A DNA stretch of 64,000 nucleotides, from contig NZ_FOFV01000018.1 of the NCBI RefSeq assembly GCF_900111005.1, forward strand, positions 141,042 to 205,041, given 5' to 3'. Source of the DNA: Lentzea albida. GTDB lineage: Bacteria > Actinomycetota > Actinomycetes > Mycobacteriales > Pseudonocardiaceae. The notes under the pieces are model-generated. The model worked only from the letters and a program-made list of their open reading frames with translations, made no database searches and was not told the DNA's origin. Of the stretch, positions 34,273-43,096 are shown piece by piece. The translations under genes were made by a program, and so were the position numbers. Each line of letters starts with the position of its first letter. The first letter of the stretch is position 1.

Positions 34273-35063
34273 CCGGTCGAGGGGGCAGCGGCCCGGCCGA
34301 CAGCGGTTCGGCAGACGGTCCAGTGGACAGCGGCTGCGCAGGCAGCGGCTCCGCAGACAGCGGCTGCGCAGGCAGTGACTCCACAAGCAGCGGCGCCGCG
34401 GCCACCGACTCCGCAGACAGCGGCTCCGCAGTCAGCGGCTCCGCGGCCACCAACTCCGCGGACAGCGACCCAGCGGACACCAGCCCCACGGCGACCCGCC
34501 TCGCACGCAGCGGTCCAGCGGACACCAGCCCCGCAGCCACCGGCCCAGCGCCCACCGGCCCAGCGCCCACCGCCTCCTCACCCGTCAACATGGACCGCCT
34601 CACCCTGCTCCCCCTGGCCGTCGAGCACGCCGGCGAGATGGCCGAGGTCCTCGCCGACCCGGCCCTGCACACCTTCACCGGCGGCACCCCGCTCACCTCC
34701 GAAGCCCTCCGGGCCCGCTACGGACGACTGGCGGCGGGCTCCCCCGACCCAGCCGTCCGCTGGCTGAACTGGGTGATCCGCCTGCGCGACGAGAACCGCC
34801 TCACCGGCACCGTCCAGGCGACCGTCGCCGACGGCACGGCCGAGATCGCCTGGGTCGTCGGCACCCCGTGGCAGGGCCGGGGCATCGCCCGCGAAGCGGC
34901 CCAAGGCCTCGTCACCTGGCTTCGCACCCAGCCGGTCCACACCGTGATCGCCCACGTCCACCCGGACCACCACGCCTCCGCCGCCGTCGCCGCGTCCGCC
35001 GGTCTCACCGCCACCGACGAGGTGCACGACGGCGAGATCCGCTGGCGGCTGCACCTCAACTGA
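34269..35063 (+). CDS. GNAT acetyltransferase with repeat-expanded N-terminus
   Basis: A 264-residue protein. Residues from 108 onward form a RimJ/RimL-type GNAT N-acetyltransferase (MDRLTLLPLAVEHAGEMAEV, the acetyl-CoA loop VGTPWQGRGIAREAAQGLV, and AHVHPDHHASAAVAASAGL). The first 105 residues are a low-complexity Ser/Ala/Asp/Gly/Pro/Thr run encoded by short imperfect repeats built on GACAGCGGCTCCGCA. The ATG at 34269 overlaps the TetR stop (ATGA), supporting translation of the extension; an internal ATG at 34590 would give a normal-length GNAT of 157 residues. Substrate unknown. Confidence 0.8.
   Translation: MTGRGGSGPADSGSADGPVDSGCAGSGSADSGCAGSDSTSSGAAATDSADSGSAVSGSAATNSADSDPADTSPTATRLARSGPADTSPAATGPAPTGPAPTASSPVNMDRLTLLPLAVEHAGEMAEVLADPALHTFTGGTPLTSEALRARYGRLAAGSPDPAVRWLNWVIRLRDENRLTGTVQATVADGTAEIAWVVGTPWQGRGIAREAAQGLVTWLRTQPVHTVIAHVHPDHHASAAVAASAGLTATDEVHDGEIRWRLHLN
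34281..34580 (+). repeat. Imperfect tandem repeats encoding Ser/Ala/Asp-rich region
   Basis: Recurring units of about 18 bases, such as GACAGCGGCTCCGCA, GGCAGCGGCTGCGCA and GACACCAGCCCCGCA, cover the 5' third of the GNAT gene. All copies keep the reading frame, so length changes would alter only the linker. This looks like a coding minisatellite. Confidence 0.7.
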
Positions 35064-35192
35064 CGCTTCAGGCCGAGTTGCCGGGCACGCACCCGACAAC
35101 GGTGACGTGTTGACAGTTGCCGTTGCGAAATATCCGGCCGGGGTGACGGACATATGCCGCCGAGGAGTTGTCCGTCCCCAGAGAGGCCTCCG

Positions 35193-38100
35193 TTGAAGCG
35201 AAACCTCCCCCTCGCCGTGGCCGGCGTCGTCCTGGCCACAGCGCTGAGCGGCGCCACCCACGCCGCCGCGACCACCGCAGAAACCACCGCGAACACCACC
35301 GCCGGGCCCCAGCAGGGTGCGGCGAGCGAGCAGTGGATCACCCTGGTCACCGGTGACCAGGTGCTGACCGACGACAAGGGCAAGCCGAAGCAGTGGAAGC
35401 CCGCACCGGGCCGTGAGCACATCATGGTCGCCACGAGAGAGGACGGCGCGCACCTCTACGCCGTGCCTCAGGACGTCGAAGCGATGATCTCCGAGGGCAG
35501 GCTGGACCGGCGCCTGTTCGACCTCGCGCTGCTGAGCAGGCCCGAGTACACCAAGCGCAAGGGGCTCGGCGTGCTCGTGTCGGGCGGCACCGGGCTGCGG
35601 AACGCGCGCCAGTTCAGCCGCATCGGTGTGGACGCCGTGACGGTGACGGCCGAGACCGCGCCGGACGTGTGGAAGTCGCTCGCGAACGCACGCACGGCGA
35701 AGACCACGATCTGGCTGGACGCGGTGCGCAAGGCCGCGCTCGACCGCAGCACTGCCCAGATCGGGGCGCCGCAGGCGTGGCAGGCCGGGTTCGACGGCAC
35801 GGGCGTCAAGATCGCCGTGCTGGACACCGGTGTCGACAACACCCATCCCGACCTCGCCACGCAGGAGATCGCGGAGAAGAACTTCACCGACTCCCCCGAC
35901 AACGTCGACCGCGTCGGGCACGGCACGCACGTCGCGTCCATCGCGGCCGGCACCGGTGCGAAGTCCGGCGGGAAGTTCCGGGGCGTGGCTCCGGGCGCGC
36001 GCATCCTCGACGGCAAGGTGCTCGGGGACGACGGGTCCGGGTTCGAGTCCGGGATCCTCGCGGGCATGGAGTGGGCCGTCGAGCAGCAGGCGGACGTCGT
36101 CAACATGAGCCTCGGCGGTGACGACGGCCCGTTGCTCGACCCGATGGAGGTCCTCGTCAACAAGCTCTCGCAGGAGACCGGCACGCTGTTCGTCATCGCC
36201 TCGGGCAACTCCGGCCCGAACAGCGTCGGGTCACCCGGAAGCGCGGACGCCGCGCTCACCGTCGGTGCCGTGGACCGCGATGACGAGCTCGCGCCGTTCT
36301 CCAGCACCGGTCCCCGCAACGGTGACGGCGCCATCAAACCCGACATCACCGCACCCGGCGTCGAGATCGGCGCGGCCGCGGCGGGCGTGCTCGGGGAGAC
36401 GAGGCCCAAGCCCGCCGACGGCTACATCGCGCTGAGCGGCACGTCGATGGCGACCCCGCACGTCACGGGCGCGGCGGCGATCCTGGCTCAGGTGCACCCG
36501 GACTGGAACGGCGAGCAGCTCAAGGCCGCGCTCACGGCGTCCGCGAAGCCGGGCGCGCACACCCCGTTCGAGCAGGGCGCCGGGCGTGCCGACATCGCCA
36601 AGGCGATCAAGCAGACGGTCACGTCGAGCTCGGTCTCGTTCGGCACGGCGTTGTGGCCGCACAACGACGACGTTCCGATGACGCGCGACGTCGTCTATCG
36701 CAACGAGGGCGACCAGCCCGTCACGCTCGCGCTCAAGCTCGACACGGCGGCGCCGCAGGGCTTCTTCACGCTGAAGGACGCCACTCTGACCGTGCCCGCG
36801 CACGGCACGGCCACCACCACTCTCACCGCTGACACCAAGATCGGTGGCGACGCGTCCGGCGCGTTCAGTGCGTACGTCAACGCGAGCGGCGGCGGCCAGT
36901 CCGTCGTCACCCCTGCGGCCGTGACGCGGGAAGACGAGCGCTACACGCTCACGATCAAGGCGATCGGCCGCGACGGCAAGCCCGCCGCGGACTGGCGGGC
37001 CGAACTGCAGGGCGTCACCGGGGACGCGCAGGGCGGCTTCGCTGGCCTCGGCACCGGGCTCGAGTCCCTGCGCGTGCCGAAGGGCCGTTACCTGATGACC
37101 GGCCGCAGCTGGGTCGAGCCGACCCAGCCGAACCCGAACTACAACTGGTTCAACGGCACCAACATCGACATCGCCGCCGACACGACGATCACGCTCGACG
37201 CCCGTCAGGCCAAGCCGGTCGACGTCACGTGGCCGGGCAAGGCCGAGGAGCGCCACTCGTACATCAGGGTCGGCCACAAGATGCCGGTGACCGAGTACGG
37301 CTTCGGCCTGCTGGGCGTGCCGCTGCGCTTCCTCAACACCGCGCACGTCGGCCCGGAGGGCAGGCAGGGCGAGATGAACGAACTGCTCGTCGCCTCCTAC
37401 ACCGGCGCCGACCGGGAGGAGTTCCACCTCGCCGACCAGTCGACGACGCTCACGAAGTTCTGGACCGGCTACCAGAAGCAGCTGAAGTCCAAGGACGTCG
37501 TGACCGTCGAGGCCGCGTCGGGCACCACCGCACCGGACCGCACGGGTTACCTGTACGCCAGCGCCGCCGTCGGCGACAGCCCGCTGTTCGGCGTCGCGTT
37601 CGGGCACGCGCTGCCGCACTCCAGGAAGATGTACCTCTACTCGCCCACGCACACCTGGGGCTTCCGCTTCGAGCAGGACACGAGCGCCGGCACCGAGGCG
37701 TTCTGGGCCGCGGCGGACGAGCAGTTCAAGCCGGGCCGCACCTACCGCAGGACGTTCAACACCGGCGTCTTCGGCCCGGCGCTCACGAACGAGCGCCGCG
37801 TCGGCCTCTACCGCGACGGGGACGTCCTGTTCGGCAGCCTGCCGTTCTTCGCGGACGGCCAGGGCCGCTCGGGCGGTTCGATCGTGGACTCGGGGTCGAC
37901 CGTGCTGAAGCGGGGCGGGAAGGTGGTCGACTCGACCGACCGGCCGCTGGACCTCGAGACGTTCTTCTCGTTGCCGGCGACGCCCGGCCGCTACGAGCTG
38001 ACGACCACGGCGAACCGGTCGGGCGTCGCGGCGATCAGCACCTCGGTCACCACGACGTGGGGTTTCGACTCGGCCACGACGCCGGCGGTCACGCAGGTGC

Positions 38101-38384
38101 CGCTGTCGATGGTCCGGTTCACGCCGGAACTCGGCCTCGACGGAACGCTGCCCGCGTACCGGGTCCAGCAGATCCCGCTGACGGTGCAGGGCAAGGTGAA
38201 GTCGCTGTCCACGCAGGTGTCCTACGACAAGGGCCGCACCTGGCAGCGGACGCTGGTCATCGGCGGCTCGATGATCGTCGTCAACCCCGGCCGCGGTGGC
38301 AGCGTCTCGCTGCGGGCCACGGCCGTCGGCAAGGGCGGTGACTCGGTCACCCAGACCGTGATCGACGCCTACCTGGCGAAGTAG
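35193..38384 (+). CDS. Secreted subtilisin-like S8 serine protease (paralogue)
   Basis: A 1063-residue secreted subtilase from a TTG start at 35193, whose product has a clean signal peptide (KRNLPLAVAGVVLATALSGA); an ATG at 35154 would put 13 Pro/Arg-rich residues in front of it. The catalytic triad is Asp211 (VLDTGVD), His243 (GHGTHVAS) and Ser418 (SGTSMATPHVTG). The propeptide (ITLVTGDQVL... region) and the beta-rich C-terminal domains align along their length with the protease at 22512, so the two are paralogues. It is probably monocistronic, flanked downstream by a long GC palindrome. Confidence 0.93.
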   Translation: MKRNLPLAVAGVVLATALSGATHAAATTAETTANTTAGPQQGAASEQWITLVTGDQVLTDDKGKPKQWKPAPGREHIMVATREDGAHLYAVPQDVEAMISEGRLDRRLFDLALLSRPEYTKRKGLGVLVSGGTGLRNARQFSRIGVDAVTVTAETAPDVWKSLANARTAKTTIWLDAVRKAALDRSTAQIGAPQAWQAGFDGTGVKIAVLDTGVDNTHPDLATQEIAEKNFTDSPDNVDRVGHGTHVASIAAGTGAKSGGKFRGVAPGARILDGKVLGDDGSGFESGILAGMEWAVEQQADVVNMSLGGDDGPLLDPMEVLVNKLSQETGTLFVIASGNSGPNSVGSPGSADAALTVGAVDRDDELAPFSSTGPRNGDGAIKPDITAPGVEIGAAAAGVLGETRPKPADGYIALSGTSMATPHVTGAAAILAQVHPDWNGEQLKAALTASAKPGAHTPFEQGAGRADIAKAIKQTVTSSSVSFGTALWPHNDDVPMTRDVVYRNEGDQPVTLALKLDTAAPQGFFTLKDATLTVPAHGTATTTLTADTKIGGDASGAFSAYVNASGGGQSVVTPAAVTREDERYTLTIKAIGRDGKPAADWRAELQGVTGDAQGGFAGLGTGLESLRVPKGRYLMTGRSWVEPTQPNPNYNWFNGTNIDIAADTTITLDARQAKPVDVTWPGKAEERHSYIRVGHKMPVTEYGFGLLGVPLRFLNTAHVGPEGRQGEMNELLVASYTGADREEFHLADQSTTLTKFWTGYQKQLKSKDVVTVEAASGTTAPDRTGYLYASAAVGDSPLFGVAFGHALPHSRKMYLYSPTHTWGFRFEQDTSAGTEAFWAAADEQFKPGRTYRRTFNTGVFGPALTNERRVGLYRDGDVLFGSLPFFADGQGRSGGSIVDSGSTVLKRGGKVVDSTDRPLDLETFFSLPATPGRYELTTTANRSGVAAISTSVTTTWGFDSATTPAVTQVPLSMVRFTPELGLDGTLPAYRVQQIPLTVQGKVKSLSTQVSYDKGRTWQRTLVIGGSMIVVNPGRGGSVSLRATAVGKGGDSVTQTVIDAYLAK

Positions 38385-38393
38385 CGGGTGCTG

Positions 38394-38419
38394 CGGCGGG
38401 CGCCCGCGGGCGCCCGCCG
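38394..38419. terminator. Bidirectional terminator-like palindrome
   Basis: A perfect 26-base GC palindrome, centred on CGCCCGCGGGCG, begins 9 bases after the protease stop and reaches the stop of the convergent membrane-protein gene (38421). It could end both transcripts. Confidence 0.6.
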
Positions 38420-38420
38420 T

Positions 38421-39164
38421 TCAGCGCTTCGGGAACGCCTCGTCGTAGAGCGCCCGCAGGGACGGCTCGTCGGGCCCGCTGTAGCCGCACCCCATCACCT
38501 TCAGGTCGCTGGCCGCGACGAGGTACCTCCTGCCGGCCTCGGGTTCGAACCCGAGCAGCACGGGCGCACCGGTGGTGTTCCTGACCTCGACGACGTCGGC
38601 CTCCCCCGTCCAGGCGCGGTGGACCTGCAGCGTCACGACGTCGGCCTCGACCTTCAGGGCGGTGGCCTCGAACGCCATCCCCGCCTGTTCGGCGAGCACG
38701 GCCGCCTCGGGCGTGCGGCACCGGACGTCCCCGTCGGCCGGCGCCGCCGTGAGCACGGCGACCGTGGTCTTGCGGCCGCTGGACGACGTCGCCGTCGTCG
38801 GCGGTGCCTGAGTCGTGCTGGTGCCGGGCGGGGCCGGGGCGCTGGTCGCCGGCCGTCCCCCGCTGGTGTCGGGCAGGCCCGGCCCGTTCTCCAGACCGGG
38901 CCGGGTGGTCGTCGGCAACGCCACGTCCGGCCTGGGCGCCTGCTCGGAGTCCCCCCCGCCCAGCACCACCACCCCGGCGACCACCGCGACGACGGCGACG
39001 GCGCCGACGAGCACCGGCAGCAGCCGCGAGGCCGGCCTCGGCGGGGCGGGGGCGTCGAGCGCGGCACCGGCGACGAGCCGCCGTGCCTCGTCGTCCGGCA
39101 GGGGCCGCAGCGAGCGCGCCGGGTCGGCGCGGCGCATCCGGTCGCGCAGGTCGTCGTCGGTCAT
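38421..39164 (-). CDS. Membrane-anchored sigma-factor partner (putative anti-sigma)
   Basis: A 247-residue protein with a short cytosolic N-terminus (MTDDDLRDRMRRADPARSLR), one membrane helix at about 45-68 (LLPVLVGAVAVVAVVAGVVV), a Thr/Pro/Ser-rich linker and an external domain with two cysteines (VRCRTPEAA, VMGCGYSGP). No zinc-binding HxxxCxxC anti-sigma motif is present. Its ATG overlaps the ECF sigma gene stop as ATGA, so the proteins are co-produced and this is the natural anti-sigma candidate; the regulatory role is inference. Confidence 0.75.
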   Translation of the reverse strand: MTDDDLRDRMRRADPARSLRPLPDDEARRLVAGAALDAPAPPRPASRLLPVLVGAVAVVAVVAGVVVLGGGDSEQAPRPDVALPTTTRPGLENGPGLPDTSGGRPATSAPAPPGTSTTQAPPTTATSSSGRKTTVAVLTAAPADGDVRCRTPEAAVLAEQAGMAFEATALKVEADVVTLQVHRAWTGEADVVEVRNTTGAPVLLGFEPEAGRRYLVAASDLKVMGCGYSGPDEPSLRALYDEAFPKR

Positions 39165-39676
39165 GGCCGCTCTCCTTCCGCCTGCTCGTCCAGCAGGGAC
39201 TTCAACTTCCGGCGTGCCCGGTGCAGGCGGATGCTCACGGCGTTGGCGGTCGTCCCGACCACCTGGGCGATCTCGGCGGGCCCCAGTTCCTCCCACGCCC
39301 AGAGCCGCACCAGTTCGGCGTCGGCGGAGGACAGCCGCGCGAGCGCTCTGGCCAGGCCCGGATCCGGGTCGTCGCGCGCCGGTGTGTGCTCCGGCGGTCG
39401 GGCGAGCTGCCAGATCCGCACGAGCAGCCGGTCCTGCCGGCGCCGCGACCGTTCGGCGTTGGCGAGGCAGTTGCGCGCCACGGCGTACGCCCACGCCAGC
39501 GGTTCGGCCGGCATCTCGTCGCGCCGCCGCCACGCGACCAGCAGCGTCTCGGACAGCACGTCGTCCGCGGTCGCGGCGTCGGTCCGGCGCGCCAGGTACC
39601 GGCGCAGCGGCTCGATCAGCGCCTGCGCGACGGCCTCGAAGCCCGTCTGGCGCGGTTCCACGTCCACCTGCTCCAC
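39161..39676 (-). CDS. ECF-family RNA polymerase sigma factor
   Basis: A 171-residue extracytoplasmic-function sigma factor. Region 2 spans about residues 15-80 (LARRTDAATADDVLSETLLVAWRRR and PLAWAYAVARNCLAN), region 4 about 108-160 (LSSADAELVRLWAWEELGPAEIAQVVGTTANAVSIRLHRARRKL). It is directly coupled to the downstream membrane protein. The target promoters and signal are unknown. ATG at 39676 gives a normal-length protein. Confidence 0.93.
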   Translation of the reverse strand: MEQVDVEPRQTGFEAVAQALIEPLRRYLARRTDAATADDVLSETLLVAWRRRDEMPAEPLAWAYAVARNCLANAERSRRRQDRLLVRIWQLARPPEHTPARDDPDPGLARALARLSSADAELVRLWAWEELGPAEIAQVVGTTANAVSIRLHRARRKLKSLLDEQAEGERP

Positions 39677-39755
39677 CCCGGGTCATGTCCGGCAGGACGC
39701 CCGCTCTTTCACCGGAGTTGCAAGCGGATGTGTCTGTTAAGGGGTCTAACGGAGA

Positions 39756-40403
39756 TTAGACCTCGTCCGACGGGGGCTGTTCGCCGATCACCTCGCGCGA
39801 GACCTGGGCGTGGGCGAGCCGCCGGACGGCCTTGATGACCGTGTCGCCGATCAACGTCCCGACCACCATGGCCTCGATGACGTCGTCGCGCGAACCGCGC
39901 GTGGCGATGTACTCGAGGTCGGCGCGCGCGATGAGCTTCAGCCCCTCCAGGTAGGGGTCGAGCAGGTCCTGGAAGTGGTCGTGACCGATCGAGCGGGCCA
40001 CCGACAGCGCGGCGGCGAGCATGTGGGTCACGTTGCTCGCCGTGACATCGGCGCACTCGGTCTCGCCCTGGCGTTCGAAGAACGCCTGGACGTCCTTGAC
40101 CGCCATCGGGTCCAGCTCGACCGGGCTCGGCTGGCTGATGGCCTCCTGCACGGCGCCGAGCTTGCGGTGCAGCGACTCCTCGCGGGTGTCGATGACCTCG
40201 AGGACCTCCCGCACGGACGCGATCGACAGGCCGCCGACGTCCACGAGCGCGCGGACGAGCCGCAGCCTGCGGAGGTGCTCGTCATCGTAGTGGGCCTGGT
40301 TCGGGCTGGTCAGCACGCCGGCGGGCAGCAGTCCCTCGCGCAGGTAGTACTTGATCGTCGGCACCGGAACGCCGCTTCTCTTCGAAAGCTCGCCAACACG
40401 CAT
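39756..40403 (-). CDS. MerR-family transcriptional regulator
   Basis: A 215-residue MerR protein with the N-terminal winged helix (MRVGELSKRSGVPVPTIKYY, REGLLPAG) and a helical C-terminal domain of 140 residues without an obvious metal-binding cysteine pattern. It diverges from a membrane protein gene across 59 bases carrying repeated GGATAG elements. MerR regulators bind between spaced promoter elements, so this one probably controls the divergent two-gene membrane operon. Confidence 0.9.
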   Translation of the reverse strand: MRVGELSKRSGVPVPTIKYYLREGLLPAGVLTSPNQAHYDDEHLRRLRLVRALVDVGGLSIASVREVLEVIDTREESLHRKLGAVQEAISQPSPVELDPMAVKDVQAFFERQGETECADVTASNVTHMLAAALSVARSIGHDHFQDLLDPYLEGLKLIARADLEYIATRGSRDDVIEAMVVGTLIGDTVIKAVRRLAHAQVSREVIGEQPPSDEV

Positions 40404-40447
40404 ATGGATAGTGTAGCTTCCGGATAGTAGAGAGTGCCGCTATCCAT
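40404..40447. promoter_or_regulatory. GGATAG repeats between MerR gene and membrane operon
   Basis: ATGGATAG (40404-40411) is matched in inverted orientation by CTATCCAT (40440-40447), with a third copy CGGATAG at 40421-40427. They fill the divergent promoter region and are the likely MerR target or promoter elements. Confidence 0.55.
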
Positions 40448-40462
40448 TCAGGGGGTATCGAG

Positions 40463-41344
40463 ATGTTCCGCATGTGGCACCGTCCGTTAGTGGTCTTCGG
40501 GTCGTTGATGGTGCTGTTGATCCCCGTCGCGCTCGTCGGGCTGCTGGTCGACGACCGGACGGTGGTCAACTCGCCGATCTGGCTCAAGCCGATGAAGTTC
40601 GCCGTGTCGCTCGCGCTCTACTCGTTCACGCTGGCGTGGCTGCTCACGTACCTGAAGAGGTTCCAGCGCGTCGGCTGGTGGGCGGGCACCGTGCTGGCGG
40701 CGGCCGGCGCGATCGAAATGGTCGTGATCGTCGGTCAGGTGATCCGCGGCCGGCGCAGCCACTTCAACTTCGAGACGCCGCTCGACACGACGCTGTTCTC
40801 GATCATGGGCTCCACGATCGTGGTGCTGTGGGTGACGCACGCGATCATCGCGATCCTGTTGTGGCGCACCGACATCGAGAACAAGGCGCTCTCGTGGTCG
40901 ATCCGGCTCGGGCTCGTGATCTCATTCCTCGGCCTCGGCGTCGGGTTCCTGATGACCAGCCCGAAGCCCGGCCAGGCGCTCGACGGCGACACCCTCGGCT
41001 CACACACGGTCGGCGCGCCCGACGGCGGCGCGTACATGGCGCTCACCGGGTGGAGCACCGAGCACGGCGACCTGCGGGTCGGGCACTTCGTGGGCATGCA
41101 CGCGCTGCAGGTGCTGCCGGTGGTCATCGCCCTGCTCGGCGCCCGCGCCACCACGAAGATCGCCTGGGTGACCAGCGCGTCGTTCCTGGGGATCTTCCTG
41201 CTCGTGACCTGGCAGGCGTTGCGCGGCCAGTCGCTCGTCCAGCCGGACGGCACGACGTTGCTCGCGCTCGCCGGAATCGTCGTCGCGACCGCACTGGGAC
41301 TGGTGTGGGCGCGTGAACCGAAGAAGGAGCTCGTGTCCGCATGA
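40463..41344 (+). CDS. Multi-spanning membrane protein of unknown function
   Basis: A 293-residue integral membrane protein with about seven predicted helices (first FGSLMVLLIPVALVGLLV, last LLALAGIVVATALGLVW). Conserved-looking polar spots are NSPIWLKPMKF near residue 35 and the loop GHFVGMHALQVLPV. No family recognised. ATG at 40463 follows CAGGGGGTATCGAG. Its stop overlaps the ATG of the ABA4-like gene (ATGA), and both diverge from the MerR regulator, so the three form a functional unit. Confidence 0.85.
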   Translation: MFRMWHRPLVVFGSLMVLLIPVALVGLLVDDRTVVNSPIWLKPMKFAVSLALYSFTLAWLLTYLKRFQRVGWWAGTVLAAAGAIEMVVIVGQVIRGRRSHFNFETPLDTTLFSIMGSTIVVLWVTHAIIAILLWRTDIENKALSWSIRLGLVISFLGLGVGFLMTSPKPGQALDGDTLGSHTVGAPDGGAYMALTGWSTEHGDLRVGHFVGMHALQVLPVVIALLGARATTKIAWVTSASFLGIFLLVTWQALRGQSLVQPDGTTLLALAGIVVATALGLVWAREPKKELVSA

Positions 41345-41790
41345 CCGCCCTGCTGTTCGACCTCACGTTCCTGGTGGCCGCGCCGTTCTGGGCGCTCATG
41401 GTCCTCGCGCCGAAGTGGTCGTGGACGAAGCGGATCGCCGAGTCGTACCTGATCGTCCTGCCACCGGCCCTGATCTACGTCGTGCTGCTGGTCCCGGAGC
41501 TGACCACGGTGCTGCCGCTGGTCACCCGGCCCGAGATCGGTCCGCTGGCCGACTACCTGGCCACGCCCGCCGGCACCGCGCTGGTGTGGGCGCACATGCT
41601 CGCGTGGGACCTGTTCGTCGGCCGCTGGATGTACCTCGAGGGACGCCGGCTGGACGTCCACCCGCTGGTGATGGCACCCGTTCTGGTGATCACGATCCTG
41701 CTGGCCCCGGTCGGGTTGCCGCTGTTCCTGATCGTGCGCAAGGTGTGTGACACAACGAACAGGGGTGCCGCTGTGGTTACCGGCCAGTAA
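41341..41790 (+). CDS. ABA4-like (DUF4281) membrane protein
   Basis: A 149-residue membrane protein with four helices that matches the ABA4-like/DUF4281 family (LTFLVAAPFWALMVLAPKW at the start; AHMLAWDLFVGRWMYLEGR in the middle; PLFLIVRK near the end). Plant ABA4 is needed for neoxanthin formation, but bacterial members are uncharacterised and no carotenoid gene is nearby. It is translationally coupled to the preceding membrane protein. Confidence 0.8.
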   Translation: MTALLFDLTFLVAAPFWALMVLAPKWSWTKRIAESYLIVLPPALIYVVLLVPELTTVLPLVTRPEIGPLADYLATPAGTALVWAHMLAWDLFVGRWMYLEGRRLDVHPLVMAPVLVITILLAPVGLPLFLIVRKVCDTTNRGAAVVTGQ

Positions 41791-41881
41791 CTAGGGCTAG
41801 AGTTGGCGTTACCGACCGGTAGGGATGTCGCGCAGCCCGGCCGGAGTGGACAGAGTTGTCACCACAAGTGGAGGAGACGCC

Positions 41882-43096
41882 GTGGCCGCACCAGCAGCGC
41901 CGGCACGCGTTCGGAACGTGGTCTTCGTCGACGGCGTCCGCACGCCGTTCGGCAAGGCCGGCCCCAAGGGGATTTTCGCCGAGACCCGTGCCGACGACCT
42001 GATCGTCAAGGTCATCCGTGAGCTGCTGCGCAGGCACCCGGAGCTGCCGCCGGAGCGCGTCGACGAGGTCGCGATCGCGGCCACGACGCAGATCGGCGAC
42101 CAGGGCCTGACGCTCGGCCGCACCGCCGCCCTGCTCGCGGGCCTGCCGAAGTCCGTGCCCGGCTACTCGATCGACCGCATGTGCGCGGGCGCGATGACCG
42201 CCGTGACCACGGCCGCGAGCGGCATCGCGTTCGGCGCCTACGACGTCGCCATCGCGGGCGGCGTCGAGCACATGGGCCGCCACCCGATGGGCGAGGGCGT
42301 CGACCCGAACCCGCGCTTCCTGTCGGACAAGATCGTCGACACCAGCGCGCTCGTCATGGGCCAGACCGCGGAGAACCTGCACGACCGGTTCCCGCACATC
42401 ACCAAGGAGCGCACGGACGCCTACGCGGCCGCCTCCCAGGCCAAGTACGCCGACGCGCTGAAGAACGGCAAGATCGGGCCGGAGCTCGTGCCCGTCGCGA
42501 CCCGTTCCGCCGAGAACGGCTGGGGCCTCGCGACGGCCGACGAGCCGCCGCGTCCGGGCACCACCGTCGAGGACCTGGCGAAGCTCAAGACGCCGTTCCG
42601 CCCGCACGGCCGGATCACCGCGGGCAACGCGGCCGGTCTGAACGACGGCGCGACCGGCTGCATCCTCGCCGAGGAGGAGACCGCTCGTTCGCTGGGTCTT
42701 CCCATCGGCATGCGGATGGTGGGCTACTCGTTCCTGGGCGTCGAGCCCGAGGTCATGGGCATCGGCCCGGTCCCCGCGACGGAGAAGGCGCTGGAGCGCG
42801 CCGGTCTGTCCATCGAGGACATCGGCCTGTTCGAGGTCAACGAGGCGTTCGCGATCCAGGTGCTCGCGTTCCTCGACCACTTCGGCATCGCCGACGACGA
42901 CCCCCGCGTGAACCAGTGGGGCGGCGCGATCGCCACCGGCCACCCGCTGGCCTCTTCCGGCGTGCGCCTGATGACGCAGCTGTCGCGTCAGTTCGCCGAG
43001 CGCCCGGACGTGCGCTACGGCCTCACCACCATGTGCATCGGCATCGGCATGGGCGGGACCGTCATCTGGGAAAACCCGAACTGGAGCGGCAAGTGA
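41882..43096 (+). CDS. fadA: Acetyl-CoA acyltransferase (thiolase)
   Basis: A 404-residue thiolase that cleaves 3-ketoacyl-CoA in beta-oxidation. Active-site residues are Cys101 (RMCAGAMT), His354 (GHPLASSG) and Cys385 (MCIGIGMGG). The GTG at 41882 is preceded by GGAGGAGACGCC and is preferred to a start at 41825. It overlaps the downstream multifunctional gene by four bases (GTGA), giving the subunit pair of the trifunctional fatty acid oxidation complex. Confidence 0.95.
   Translation: MAAPAAPARVRNVVFVDGVRTPFGKAGPKGIFAETRADDLIVKVIRELLRRHPELPPERVDEVAIAATTQIGDQGLTLGRTAALLAGLPKSVPGYSIDRMCAGAMTAVTTAASGIAFGAYDVAIAGGVEHMGRHPMGEGVDPNPRFLSDKIVDTSALVMGQTAENLHDRFPHITKERTDAYAAASQAKYADALKNGKIGPELVPVATRSAENGWGLATADEPPRPGTTVEDLAKLKTPFRPHGRITAGNAAGLNDGATGCILAEEETARSLGLPIGMRMVGYSFLGVEPEVMGIGPVPATEKALERAGLSIEDIGLFEVNEAFAIQVLAFLDHFGIADDDPRVNQWGGAIATGHPLASSGVRLMTQLSRQFAERPDVRYGLTTMCIGIGMGGTVIWENPNWSGK

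Noticed and set aside
34281..34580. CRISPR array
   Set aside because: Repeats are about 18 bases, imperfect, contiguous and in frame, with no spacers and no cas genes; they encode a low-complexity linker.
42181..43092. fadB reading extended into fadA
   Set aside because: Arg/Gly-rich shadow sequence; the GTGA overlap gives the normal start at 43093.
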